Notes under the pieces: model-generated
The model's input: the letters and a program-made list of their open reading frames with translations, nothing else
Databases searched by the model: none
Told to the model about the DNA's origin: nothing
Translations under genes and position numbers: made by a program
DNA from: Desulfobacterales bacterium
Lineage (GTDB): Bacteria > Desulfobacterota > Desulfobacteria > Desulfobacterales > JARGFK01
NCBI GenBank assembly: GCA_029211065.1
Contig: JARGFK010000037.1
Location: 1-39,253, forward strand
Direction: 5' to 3'
Length of the DNA stretch: 39,253 bases
Shown: positions 1-9,847 of the stretch, in pieces
Numbering within the stretch: the stretch's first letter is position 1
How the letters are laid out: every line of letters starts with the position of its first letter

Positions 1-1086
1 CGATCCATCGTGGTGCTGGGGGAGAATGTCACGGCCGATACCACCTGGCGAAACGAAATCCCCCGTTACATAGTTACGGGTGATGTCAGGGTGCGGCATA
101 CTACCTGGAACAATCCGGCCTATACGGCGACGCTGACGATTGAGCCAGGGGTGGAGGTGCGCTTTAATACCGGCACGGGTCTTTATATCGGTGCGGACGG
201 GTGTTACGGTGCGCTGTCGGCCCAGGGTACGGCGGGATCTCCCATCATCTTTACTTCCAATGCGGCCTCCCCGGCGCCGGGCAACTGGAAGGGAATTAAA
301 TTTGAAGACACTACCAATGATGGTTTAAGCCGGCTGGAGCACTGCATTGTCGAGTACGGCGGCAATACCAACAATGCCAACATCTACGTCTATAGAGCCA
401 ACCCGACTCTGAAGGCCAATATCATCCGGCACAGCAGCGTGCACGGCATCCGTCTATACAGTTCCTCACCGCAGATAACCAACTCCAGCATCACCAACAC
501 CGGTCAGGCCTGCATTTACCTGGAAGGAACCTCCAACCCGACCATCGGCGGTACGGGCGTCGGCAATGTGATTGCCGATATCGGAACCTATCCGATTTAC
601 TGCGTGGATGCCAACAGCCACCCGGCCGTAATCGAAAACAGCATATCCGATTACGGTTCTCACGCCATGCGGATGCCGGCGCGCATGAATGTGCGCGGAA
701 ATACCTATGCGGGCACCGGCAGCCGATCCATCGTGGTGCTGGGGGAGAATGTCACGGCCGATACCACCTGGCGAAACGAAATCCCCCGTTACATAGTTAC
801 CGGTGATGTCAGGGTGCGGCATACTACCTGGAACAATCCGGCCTATACGGCGACGCTGACGATTGAGCCGGGGGTGGAGGTGCGCTTTAATACCGGCACG
901 GGTCTTTATATCGGTGCGGACGGGTGTTACGGTGCGCTGTCGGCCCAGGGTACGGCGGGATCTCCCATCATCTTTACTTCCAATGCGGCCTCCCCGGCGC
1001 CGGGCAACTGGAAGGGAATTAAATTTGAAGACACTACCAATGATGGTTTAAGCCGGCTGGAGCACTGCATTGTCGAGTACGGCGGC
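1..1086 (+). repeat. Tandem 723-bp coding repeat, first 363 bp nearly identical between copies
   Basis: Bases 1-363 recur at 724-1086. I see only two differences, at 78 (ACG to ACC) and 150 (CCA to CCG), both synonymous. After that the copies diverge (GGNTNN against GGHTNN, then unrelated beta-helix rungs). The window begins exactly at a position present in both copies, which fits an assembly break in a longer repeat array. Confidence 0.9.
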
Positions 1087-4000
1087 CATACCAACAATGC
1101 CGATATTTATCTTTACCATGCCAAACCCGTTATTCAGTACAACACCTTCCGTAACAGCAGCCATTCCGGCATTTATGTCAATGGCACCGGCAGCAACGGC
1201 GCGACCCTGCGCTGCAACAATTTAAAAGACAACCGGTATGGTATTTATATTGCCGGCAATGCTCTGCCTTCGATTCTCAACAACAATTTTCTGACCAGCC
1301 AGATTGATGGCCTTTACAACGCCGGCGGCGTGCAGGTAAAGGCCGAGAACAACTGGTGGGGGGACGCCAACGGCCCCAACTTTAACGGCGATTCCACCTA
1401 CGGGTCCGTGGATTTTAGTCCTTGGTTAAAGGCAGAGAGCGATTGCATTACCTCACCGCCCACTAACATGTCCCCCTATGCTCCCAAAACCCCCGCTCCG
1501 GCAAACGGCGCCGTGCGGGTGCCGGTGGTCAGCGACGGGCAGCCCATTGCAGTAAACCTTGGCTGGGTCGGCAGCGATCCCAATCCCTGGGACACCCTGA
1601 TGTATGATGTCTATTTCGGAACGGCCGCGGACAGTCTGGTGAAGGTGGCCGAAAACCTTGCAGCCGCCCAGTTTGCCAAGTCGGACCTGGCCCAGGGGAT
1701 CATCTATTACTGGCAGGTGATTGCCCGGGATAATAGCGGCGCTGAAACCGCCGGCCCGGTCTGGCACTTTACCACCCTGGGGTCTCCGCCGGACCTGGTG
1801 GTGACCGAAATCACCTGGAATCCCGCTGTTGATATCGCCGCCGGCCAGACGGTTACCATTACCGCCACCATTGCCAACAGCGGCGAAGGCCCGGTGGTGG
1901 ACGGGTTTCAGGTCAATTTCAAGGTCGACGGGGTGAGCATCGGCGCTCAGTCCGTCAGCCCGGTGATTGCAACAGGCGCAAGTTTTCAGCTCAGCCGCAC
2001 CTGGACCGCCACCGTCGGGACTCACACCGTCGAAGTCGCGGCCGACAGCACCAATACCGTGGTTGAAACCTTTGACAACAACAACAGCCTGACGGCAACG
2101 ATGCCGTCTGTCAGCGATCCCTCGCCGCCCTTACTGGTTTCAAGCAGCCCGGCGGTTGGAAGCAGCCTGTCGCTGGCAAGCAAAATCATTGTAACCCTTG
2201 CGGATGAGTACGGCACGGTGGATGACGCCGCCGTGATCGCAAGCTTTATTGTCACCGCCGGCGGTCAGCCGATAGACGGCAGCGTGGCCGAAAGCAGCGA
2301 TCAGTTCACCTTTACCCCTGCAAGCGCACCCCTTGCCGACGGCATCTATCAGGTTGCTTTTACGGCCGCTGATATCGCCGGCAACACCAAAGCGTACAGC
2401 TTTTCCTTTACAGTGGACGGCCAGCCGCCCATCAAACCCGTTATTACCGGCGGCAGCATTTATAGCGGCGTGATCCATGTGCGGCCCTATGCGGACAACC
2501 GCTCCAAAACAGCGGCGGTGACCTTAACCGGCGCCCGTGAAAGCAACACGGCGGTGTGGGTCAATGCCGTAAAAAAAGTCAATATCGGTTCGGGCGACTG
2601 GTCCACCGGTTTGACCCTGGCCCAGGGCGGCAACGCCCTTGAGATCTGGCTGACGGATGCGGCCGGAAACCGCGGGCCGTCCGAATGGGTCGATATTTTT
2701 GTGGATTCTGTGGCCCCGGCCCTTACCGGCCTGATCGCGCCGCCAAACAACAGCTTTGTCAATGTGCCGCCCGCGACGGTTAAGATCGGCTTTCAGGAGG
2801 CGGGCAGCGGCCTTGACCTGAACGGCTCGGCCCTGGCAATTAAAGACAGCAGCTTTGTGGAAGTTGAGGGAAGCTGGTCTGTCTCGGCAAACCAGCTTGT
2901 TTTTACCCCGGCCGTGACCTTTCAGGACTCCAATTACAATTTGAACATCCAGCTCAAGGATCATTTAACCAACCAGAGCGCAGCCGCTGCGTATCATTTT
3001 ACGGTGGATACCCTCGCGCCGGTAAAACCCGTGGTAAACCCGGTCACCTCGCCGACCTTTAACCCCAACCAGACCATCAGCGGCGCCAAGGCCCCCTATG
3101 ACGCCATATTATTAAACGGCCAGGAGATCATCGGCAACACCAGCGCGACTGCCTGGCAGTACAGCGCCGTCCTTGCAAGCGGCACCAACACCTTTACCTT
3201 TACGGCCGGGGACCGGGCCGGCAATGTCAGCGAAGCAACAATCGTTGAGATTGTTTATGACGATGTGGCCCCCGATGCGGTCGCGATCCTTACCGTCAAC
3301 GGCGCCGGCAGCGGTACCACCGCAGTTTTAAACTGGACCTACAACGAGACCTTCCACGGCGACATTGCCGCATACCGGATCTTTTACGAGACTGCGGCCT
3401 TTGATACGGTTTCGGCTTTAACGGTCCGTGCCGTGGTCAATGCCGGCGCCTTTACCAAGACCTTTCAGGATTTAACTCGCAACGGCGCCTATTATTTTGC
3501 AGTGGTGCCCGTGGATGTGATGGGCAACTTTACGGACAGCGTCATCCCGGTGGCGGTAACCCTTAGCGATATCCTGCCCCCGGCCGAGGTCACCAATCTG
3601 GCGGTCCAATCCTTTGCCGACCGCCTGATCTTTACCTGGACCCATTCCACCTCAAGCGATCTTTCCGGCTACAAGGTTTACTTTAACAGCGCTCCTGACG
3701 GCATATCCCTGAGCGCCGATCGGAACACCTATGAGCAGACCGGACTTAATGCGGCCACCGCCTATCCCTTCAAAGTGACCGCCATCGATACGGATGCCAA
3801 TGAAAGCAGCGGGGCTGCGGTGACCGGCTATACCTTCCTGCCCCACCCCGGGAATCTTTCCGCGGATCCCAAAAGCGGGTACGTGGACCTTTCCTGGAGC
3901 AATATCGAAAAGTCCCAGTACCTGAAGCACTATCGCGTGTATGTCAGCGAATCAAACTTTTCCTCGGTGGAAGGCATGACCCCGAAACTCACGGTCACGG

Positions 4001-7000
4001 CCGCAACGGCCAAGGCAGCCGGGCTCAGCAACAATGTGCCCTACTTTTTTGCGGTGACTTCCGTAAACCTTTCCGGCGGCGAAGATAAAACCGTCGCCGC
4101 CATTACGGCCACCCCGGTGCCGGACCTCATCGGTCCGGAGATGGTCAACCTCAAGGTCAACGGCGCGGTCTTAACCGACGGCTATACCCTCACGGTTCCC
4201 GGCAGCTTCAGCCTGGACGCGGTCGATCCGGCCGGGGTCAGCCGGGTGGAGTTTTACCTTGACGGCGTGCTGGTGCGCACCGATTACAGCCCGGCCTATA
4301 CCTGGTTCTGGAATATCGTTGAATCCAGCGACGGCAGCCACAGCCTCACCATCAAGGCCTATGACACCCTGGGAAACAGCGCCGAGGCAACTTACAGCAT
4401 CACCGTGGCCCTTGCCGTTCCTGCCGCGCCCGTTATCAGCCAGCCGATAAGCGGGACGCTTACCAACAAGGCGGCCGTTACGGTTTCCGGCAGCGGCCCC
4501 AAATACAGCGACATCATCTTTTTTATGAACGATGTGGAAACCGGACCAGTGGCGGCTGTTGACGGCGCCGGCAATTTCAGCGCCGTCCTGACCCTGGCAG
4601 AGGGTGAAAACCGCATCCAGGCTGCTGCCAGAAACCGGGCCGGGACCGGTCCTTTCAGCGCGACGGTCCTGGTGACCCTGGACACCAGCCTGCCCCAGGC
4701 CCCCACCGGCCTTACGGCCCTGGCGCTTTCCGGCGGGCAGGTGCGCCTGACCTGGCAAAAACCCCTGGACAATGTCAGCGGCTACAACCTCTACCGTGCG
4801 GCAGCGGACTTCAGCAACCCGGCCCAGGCAACCCGGGTCAATGCCAACATGATTGCCACCACGACCTTTACCGACCTTCCCTCTGCAGACGGCGTCTATT
4901 ATTATCGCGTTGCCACGCTGGACAGCGCCGGAAATGAGAGCGAACTTTCCGCCCCTGCGTCTGCAGCCTCCGACCGCACCCCGCCCCGGGCCGTTTCCAT
5001 CGCCTACAGTCCCCGGGGAAAGGTCGATCCGGTATCCGGCCGCATGGCGCCGGGCAGCGTCGATATCCTGCTTACCGTCAGCGAAGCGCTCCAGGCCGCG
5101 CCTTTTTTAACGCTGACGCCGGAAAACGGCGTGCCGGCGACCGTAACCCTCGGCAAGGCCACAAGCACCACCTATGCCGGCGTCTTTGTCATTACAACCG
5201 CCATGCCGTCGGGCACGGCCTATGCGGTGTTTTCAGCCCGGGATGCGGTTGGCAACCGCGGCACCGAGATCAGCGCGGGCGCATCCATTAAAATCGACAC
5301 GGCCGGCCCGGCTGTCACGCGCCTGGTGATCTGGCCCAATGATCCCGTTAAAACCGACGCCCAAAACCCGGTCTCGGTGATCATGACCATCGGCTTAAAT
5401 GAAAAGGTCAAACCCGGCACGGCGCCGGTACTCTCGTATCTTCTCTCTCAGCCCGGACGGGATATTATCGAAATCACCGGGCTTAGCGATATCGGCGCCC
5501 AGTCCGGCGACGTCCAGACCTGGCAGGGGACGTTTGCCCTGCCCGACGATGCCGGCCTTTCCGAAGCCGAGACCCTGGAGTTTCTCTATCAGGGGGCCGA
5601 TGATCTGGACAACCTGAACGACCGCATCCTGGCAGACCACCAGTTCCAGGTCTACCAGGGAGACCTGCCGCCCCTGGCTGCGCCCGAGGGGCTTAAAGCA
5701 GAGGTGCTTTCCGGCGGACGCGTCCGGCTCACCTGGAACGCGGTGGAAGAAGCCGTGGGGTATCAGCTCTATCGCCAGGGGCCGGGGGAAACCGAGCTTG
5801 CCGTCCTTTCGCGTGTGGACGGCGCCGTTGAATTCATTGACAGCCCGCCGGCAGACGGCATCTATCTCTATGCGGCAGCCAGCATCCGGGCGGAAAACGA
5901 CCAGGAGGCCTTAAGCGGCATGTGCCCGCCCATCACGGTAAACTCCGATTCGGTTGCACCCGGGGCCCCGGCTAATTTGTCCCTTGTGCTCGTTTCCCAG
6001 GGGATCAGGGCCGCCTGGGATCCGCCGGCCTATACCGAGCCGGTGACCTATTCGATTTACCGCTCGTCTGCGGCCGAGATCATTTCGGTGGCGGGTTTAA
6101 CGCCGCTGGCCGTGGGCATCACCCAGACCGTTGTGATCGATCCCCATCCGTCCCAGTCCGATCACAGCTACGTGGTCACGGCCGTTGACGCCGCCGGCAA
6201 CGAGTCGGCGCCGTCAAACTCGGTTTATCTCAATTTCAGCCTGCTGCCGGTTTCCAGCTTGACCGTGGTGCAGGCCGATACCGACGTGCCGATGGTCTCC
6301 TGGACCCATGGGGGCGCGGACATTGCGGGTTATGACATTTACCTGGGTCCGGATGCCCAGCGCAGCAAGCTGAATGCCGCCCTTTTAACGGCAACGTCTT
6401 TTACCGATGTGGGCTACTCCCAGGATGAGCGCCGCTATACCCTGGTGGCAATGGATGCCAACGGCATTGAAAGCCTGGGCCGCAGCATCACCCTGCCGGT
6501 CATGCAGGCCGAGTTTGCCGCCGGCGCGCGCCTAAAACGCGGCATCATGAACCAGCTTTCCTACAGCGTAAAGAACCTGTCTGCCGCCCCTGTTTCAAAT
6601 GCGCGCCTTAAAGTGAATGTAAATGGAAAAGATCACGTTTCCGAAAGCTTCAGCCTTCAGCCTCCAGCCTCCAGCCTCATTCCCGTAATTGTTGGCGGCT
6701 ACAGCGACATGGAAGATATCGAGCCGCTGACCACCACCATCGAGGTTACCCCCAATGCCGGCGAGATCGTTAAGATCATACGCACCTCCCAGATCGAGGT
6801 CGGCGACGGCATGCTGGTGCTTCAGATCGCAAATGACGAACTTGTCCGCGGCGGAAAGGGGGCCGTGCGCTTTACCCTCGAAAACAGCAGCGATGCCGAA
6901 GTCGAGATCATCACGGCCCAGAGTTCGGGGGGAGCGCCTTCAAACGAGGTGGTCTTCAGTTTGCTGGACCGCGACAACAACGTACTTTCCACCCAGAAGT

Positions 7001-7779
7001 TCAAGCAGACCATCGGAAGCATGATCGTGGGGCTTTCAAACGGCAATATTGTGGCGCGCATCCCGGCCGGGGCGACCTTTGCTTCATCCCCTGTCAACAT
7101 CAGCGTGCCGTCCGGAGCGCCCGACGATGTCACCATCCGGCTCTCCATTGCAAATCTCTACTACCATCACGGAAAATCCGACCAGGTCAAGATGAACGGG
7201 CTTTCCGGCAGCTACGGCGTCACCCTGGCGGATACGGCCTACACCGGCACGGTCACTTCCATCACGCCCGAAAGTTCCACCGGCGACAGCGACGTGAAGA
7301 TCAGCGGCCGGACCGTTGCCCGGGCCGATGCAAGCCCCATGCCCAACGTGGCCTTAAAGCTGGTGATCACCTTAAACGGGTTTGAGCGCACCTACAATGT
7401 TTATACCGATGCCGACGGCAATTTTACGCATACCTTTACGCCCCTTGCCGGCGAAGCCGGGGTCTACAGCGTGCGGGCGGTTCACCCGGATCTGACCGAC
7501 AAACCGGTGCACGGCGCCTTTACCATCAGCCGGGTTGCCGTCACCCCGGCGGCGATCAATTTGAGCATTCCCAAAAACTATGAGCAGAACGTCAATATCC
7601 AGGCGGCGGCCGGCGACGGCACGGCGGTGACCAACCTGGGCCTTGAACCCGTGGGCGCGGCCCCGGCCGGCGTCCATCTGACCATCGGGGCGCCCATCGC
7701 GGCCCTTTATGCCAGGCAGACCGGCACACTGAACCCTGTAGTTGGTGCGCCGGTAAAACCGGCGGGAAGTAGTGAATGA
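1..7779 (+). CDS. Giant modular secreted/surface protein, 5' truncated by window edge, 3' end interrupted by group II intron
   Basis: The frame is open from base 1 (2592 residues to the stop), so the true start lies upstream. Residues 1 to about 480 are parallel beta-helix-like repeats built from two 241-codon units (bases 1-723 and 724 onward). Then come an FN3-like module (about 1470-1775), a CARDB-type domain (about 1789-2100, starting PPDLVVTEITWNP), bacterial Ig-like modules ending in TVD-x-x-APP linkers, and several FN3 modules recognised by LxWT/YxxYR signatures (about 3260-4130, 4690-4980, 5665-6480). A carboxypeptidase-regulatory-like module lies near 7240-7530. No anchor or secretion domain is visible. 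Codons after base 7744 (VGAPVKPAGSSE) belong to the intron, so the protein stops in mid-domain. The role is probably adhesion or an extracellular matrix function; this is inference from domain type. No enzyme motif was seen. Confidence 0.85.
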   Translation, partial: RSIVVLGENVTADTTWRNEIPRYIVTGDVRVRHTTWNNPAYTATLTIEPGVEVRFNTGTGLYIGADGCYGALSAQGTAGSPIIFTSNAASPAPGNWKGIKFEDTTNDGLSRLEHCIVEYGGNTNNANIYVYRANPTLKANIIRHSSVHGIRLYSSSPQITNSSITNTGQACIYLEGTSNPTIGGTGVGNVIADIGTYPIYCVDANSHPAVIENSISDYGSHAMRMPARMNVRGNTYAGTGSRSIVVLGENVTADTTWRNEIPRYIVTGDVRVRHTTWNNPAYTATLTIEPGVEVRFNTGTGLYIGADGCYGALSAQGTAGSPIIFTSNAASPAPGNWKGIKFEDTTNDGLSRLEHCIVEYGGHTNNADIYLYHAKPVIQYNTFRNSSHSGIYVNGTGSNGATLRCNNLKDNRYGIYIAGNALPSILNNNFLTSQIDGLYNAGGVQVKAENNWWGDANGPNFNGDSTYGSVDFSPWLKAESDCITSPPTNMSPYAPKTPAPANGAVRVPVVSDGQPIAVNLGWVGSDPNPWDTLMYDVYFGTAADSLVKVAENLAAAQFAKSDLAQGIIYYWQVIARDNSGAETAGPVWHFTTLGSPPDLVVTEITWNPAVDIAAGQTVTITATIANSGEGPVVDGFQVNFKVDGVSIGAQSVSPVIATGASFQLSRTWTATVGTHTVEVAADSTNTVVETFDNNNSLTATMPSVSDPSPPLLVSSSPAVGSSLSLASKIIVTLADEYGTVDDAAVIASFIVTAGGQPIDGSVAESSDQFTFTPASAPLADGIYQVAFTAADIAGNTKAYSFSFTVDGQPPIKPVITGGSIYSGVIHVRPYADNRSKTAAVTLTGARESNTAVWVNAVKKVNIGSGDWSTGLTLAQGGNALEIWLTDAAGNRGPSEWVDIFVDSVAPALTGLIAPPNNSFVNVPPATVKIGFQEAGSGLDLNGSALAIKDSSFVEVEGSWSVSANQLVFTPAVTFQDSNYNLNIQLKDHLTNQSAAAAYHFTVDTLAPVKPVVNPVTSPTFNPNQTISGAKAPYDAILLNGQEIIGNTSATAWQYSAVLASGTNTFTFTAGDRAGNVSEATIVEIVYDDVAPDAVAILTVNGAGSGTTAVLNWTYNETFHGDIAAYRIFYETAAFDTVSALTVRAVVNAGAFTKTFQDLTRNGAYYFAVVPVDVMGNFTDSVIPVAVTLSDILPPAEVTNLAVQSFADRLIFTWTHSTSSDLSGYKVYFNSAPDGISLSADRNTYEQTGLNAATAYPFKVTAIDTDANESSGAAVTGYTFLPHPGNLSADPKSGYVDLSWSNIEKSQYLKHYRVYVSESNFSSVEGMTPKLTVTAATAKAAGLSNNVPYFFAVTSVNLSGGEDKTVAAITATPVPDLIGPEMVNLKVNGAVLTDGYTLTVPGSFSLDAVDPAGVSRVEFYLDGVLVRTDYSPAYTWFWNIVESSDGSHSLTIKAYDTLGNSAEATYSITVALAVPAAPVISQPISGTLTNKAAVTVSGSGPKYSDIIFFMNDVETGPVAAVDGAGNFSAVLTLAEGENRIQAAARNRAGTGPFSATVLVTLDTSLPQAPTGLTALALSGGQVRLTWQKPLDNVSGYNLYRAAADFSNPAQATRVNANMIATTTFTDLPSADGVYYYRVATLDSAGNESELSAPASAASDRTPPRAVSIAYSPRGKVDPVSGRMAPGSVDILLTVSEALQAAPFLTLTPENGVPATVTLGKATSTTYAGVFVITTAMPSGTAYAVFSARDAVGNRGTEISAGASIKIDTAGPAVTRLVIWPNDPVKTDAQNPVSVIMTIGLNEKVKPGTAPVLSYLLSQPGRDIIEITGLSDIGAQSGDVQTWQGTFALPDDAGLSEAETLEFLYQGADDLDNLNDRILADHQFQVYQGDLPPLAAPEGLKAEVLSGGRVRLTWNAVEEAVGYQLYRQGPGETELAVLSRVDGAVEFIDSPPADGIYLYAAASIRAENDQEALSGMCPPITVNSDSVAPGAPANLSLVLVSQGIRAAWDPPAYTEPVTYSIYRSSAAEIISVAGLTPLAVGITQTVVIDPHPSQSDHSYVVTAVDAAGNESAPSNSVYLNFSLLPVSSLTVVQADTDVPMVSWTHGGADIAGYDIYLGPDAQRSKLNAALLTATSFTDVGYSQDERRYTLVAMDANGIESLGRSITLPVMQAEFAAGARLKRGIMNQLSYSVKNLSAAPVSNARLKVNVNGKDHVSESFSLQPPASSLIPVIVGGYSDMEDIEPLTTTIEVTPNAGEIVKIIRTSQIEVGDGMLVLQIANDELVRGGKGAVRFTLENSSDAEVEIITAQSSGGAPSNEVVFSLLDRDNNVLSTQKFKQTIGSMIVGLSNGNIVARIPAGATFASSPVNISVPSGAPDDVTIRLSIANLYYHHGKSDQVKMNGLSGSYGVTLADTAYTGTVTSITPESSTGDSDVKISGRTVARADASPMPNVALKLVITLNGFERTYNVYTDADGNFTHTFTPLAGEAGVYSVRAVHPDLTDKPVHGAFTISRVAVTPAAINLSIPKNYEQNVNIQAAAGDGTAVTNLGLEPVGAAPAGVHLTIGAPIAALYARQTGTLNPVVGAPVKPAGSSE

Positions 7780-8275
7780 AAGTTTCATACGATGAAGATT
7801 TAGCGAATCACATCGACCCCGAGTCATGCGTGTGCAGTCGTAAGGTTGCAGGCGAAGCGTTGACAGGGGAAAGTGCGGGCGAGGTATTGAGCCGCGAAAG
7901 AGGGTTTGCTCCGGGGTGCCGACGACGTCAACTTGATCGGAAGGCAACATGGAACATATCGATAATGCAAGAGATGTTCCGACCCCGCGTGGTCGGAGAC
8001 CCTGTGCACGCACGGAAGCTTCCCGCACGGGAACCGGGAGATCCTGTGTTTGATCGTAGCGGGTGGCGCTACAATCCGCGCTGTGAATCCCAAGGGAGCA
8101 CGACAGCGATGAACGGACATGGGAAGTCGGACAGACCCATATGTACCGAAGAAACAGTCGAACAAAAAGCAGGTGAGATTCCTGCTGGCGGAGATTGCGG
8201 AGGGAAGGGGTCTGGCCAAGGGGAATCTGTTCCAACAAAACAAGTTCTGGGCACGGTACCAGGAAAGGAGCGCCT

Positions 8276-9637
8276 GTGAAGGCTGACTCCCACAACTTGC
8301 CAAATGCGATGGAACGGATACGACAGGCAGCGAGTCGGGATAAACGGCTGCGGCTTACCACGCTCTGACATCATGTTTATAACATTGAACACCTTCGAAA
8401 GGCTTATTCCAGCCTTAAGCGCGATGCTGCGCCTGAAGTAGACGGTGAGACATGGCGGCACTACGGCGAAGATTTGGAAGGAAATCTCCAGGGACTCGCC
8501 GGCAGGCTGAAACGTGGAGCGTATCGGGCGAAGCCGGTTAGAAGATCGTTCATACCCAAACCCGACGGCCGTCAGCGGCCACTTGGCGTGACTGTGCTGG
8601 AAGATAAAATTGCGCAGCGGGCCACGGTAGAGGTATTGAATGCGATCTACGAAACCGACTTTCTCGGTTTTTCGTATGGTTTTCGCCCTGGGCGAAAACC
8701 GCATGATGCGCTCAACGCCCTGTATGGGGCAATTATGACGAGAAAGGTAAGCTGGGTGCTTGATGCAGACATTCGTGGCTATTTTGATGCCATCTCCCAC
8801 GAATGGCTGGAAAAGTTCATTAAGTATCGGATTGCGGACAAGCGCGTCTTGAGGCACATTAAGAAGTGGCTCAACGCAGGCGTGCTTGAAGAGGGTGCGG
8901 TGACGCATAATAAAGAGGGCGTACCACAAGGAGGAAGTATCAGTCCCTTGCTGGCCAACGCCTACCTGCATTACGTGTTTGATCTGTGGGCTGACCAGTG
9001 GAGGTCCAAGCATGCCGGTGGTGAGGTTATCATCGTCAGGTATTGCGATGACTTTGTGGTTGGCTTTCAGTACCGCAAAGACGCTGAAAGGTTCTTGGCT
9101 GATCTTCGGGAACGTTTTCTGAAGTTTAACCTGGAACTTCATAAGGACAAAACACGGCTGATCGAGTTCGGCCGATTTGCTGCCCAGAATCGTAAAAGTC
9201 AGGATAAAGGAAAACCGGAAACGTTCGATTTTCTCGGTTTTACCCATATATGCGGTAAGACTGAGAACGGGAAGTTCATGGTGCTCCGACATAGCATTGG
9301 CAAGAGGATACGGGCAAAACTTATGGAGCTTAAAATGGAACTCAAGCGGCGCCTTCATAACCCTATACCGGTTGTGGCTAAATGGTTGCGTGTTGTGTTG
9401 CTCGGGCATTATCGATACTATGGTGTCCCGGGTAATAGTCGGAAATTACATTCATTTTATTTTCATTTGAGTCGTATATGCCATAAGGCGCTGCTTCGTC
9501 GTAGCCAACGCCATCGCCTCAACTGGGAACGAAGGAGCCGACTCATTAATCGCTGGCTCCCACGGCCCCGCATTTGTCACTCATATCCTGATTTGAGCAT
9601 GTACGTCACTACCCGAGGTAGGAGCCCAGTGCGGTAG
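8276..9637 (+). pseudogene. ltrA: Group II intron reverse transcriptase/maturase with in-frame UGA
   Basis: The natural start is GTG at 8276 (VKADSHNLPNAMERIRQAA), preceded by AAGGAG at 8264-8269. The frame is broken by TGA at 8366-8368 and then continues without interruption to TAG at 9637, 453 codons in all. RT landmarks are YIPKP-like FIPKPDGRQRPLG, the GVPQGGSISPLL block and the active-site box YCDD (9041-9052), where most relatives have YADD. The highly conserved APGVDG box reads APEVDG, with GAA at 8435-8437. No HNH endonuclease domain is visible after the maturase region. An alternative TTG start at 8474 would bypass the stop but lose the N-terminal RT0/RT1 part. UGA here replaces a hydrophobic residue before HHVY, so a nonsense mutation is more likely than Sec. 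Confidence 0.8.
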
Positions 9638-9694
9638 TTCCGCTCGCTGGGATCTGTGCGGGGGGTGCGAGGTAACTCGCATTCCTACCGCGAC
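9622..9694 (+). ncRNA. Group II intron domains V and VI
   Basis: The domain V stem GAGCCCAG/CTGGGATC (9622-9629 with 9647-9654) encloses GCGG/CCGC. The pair facing the G of the catalytic AGC triad is A, where a G.U wobble is normally found. Domain VI follows with GCGAG-GTAA-CTCGC and a CCTAC strand that can hold the branch-point A. These elements set the 3' intron end at 9694. Pairing was done by eye. Confidence 0.65.
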
Positions 9695-9847
9695 CATAAT
9701 AAACATGACAAGGCATGAAAATAAATAATGATAACAGGGCGTTTAAATACTATCGGTTTGTTTCCCCAACTAAACTTTTGATGTTGTTTTTAGATCAGGA
9801 AATAGCAGCACAATCAAGCTTCGCCTAAAAACAAGGAGACAACAGAA

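Larger units (their letters stand above)
7745..9694 (+). mobile_element. Group II intron, about 1950 nt, with reverse-transcriptase gene
   Basis: The 5' end has the GTGCG boundary typical of group II introns (7745-7749), followed by the GC-rich segment of domain I found in this intron family (GAAAGTTTCATACGATGAAG). An intron-encoded RT sits in domain IV. The 3' end has a domain V-like hairpin (9622-9654) and a domain VI hairpin with a GTAA-capped stem (9667-9680), ending CCTACCGCGAC at 9694. The element lies in the same orientation as the giant gene it interrupts. If spliced precisely, base 7744 joins 9695 and gives GCA TAA TAA, a stop after one codon. The RT gene has a nonsense codon, so the element may not be autonomous. 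Confidence 0.9.

Noticed and set aside
7776-8279. 167-codon frame beginning MKVSYDEDLANHIDPESC
   Set aside because: It lies wholly in the structured 5' part of the group II intron; this translation recurs wherever the intron does and is an RNA artefact.
7372-8361. 329-codon minus-strand frame across the intron boundary
   Set aside because: Spans two unrelated sequences antisense to known features; no motif or ribosome site.
8366-8368. Selenocysteine in the intron RT
   Set aside because: The position is not a cysteine in this RT family; nonsense mutation is more likely.
8069-9409. 446-codon minus-strand frame
   Set aside because: Antisense shadow of the intron RT, with no protein motif.
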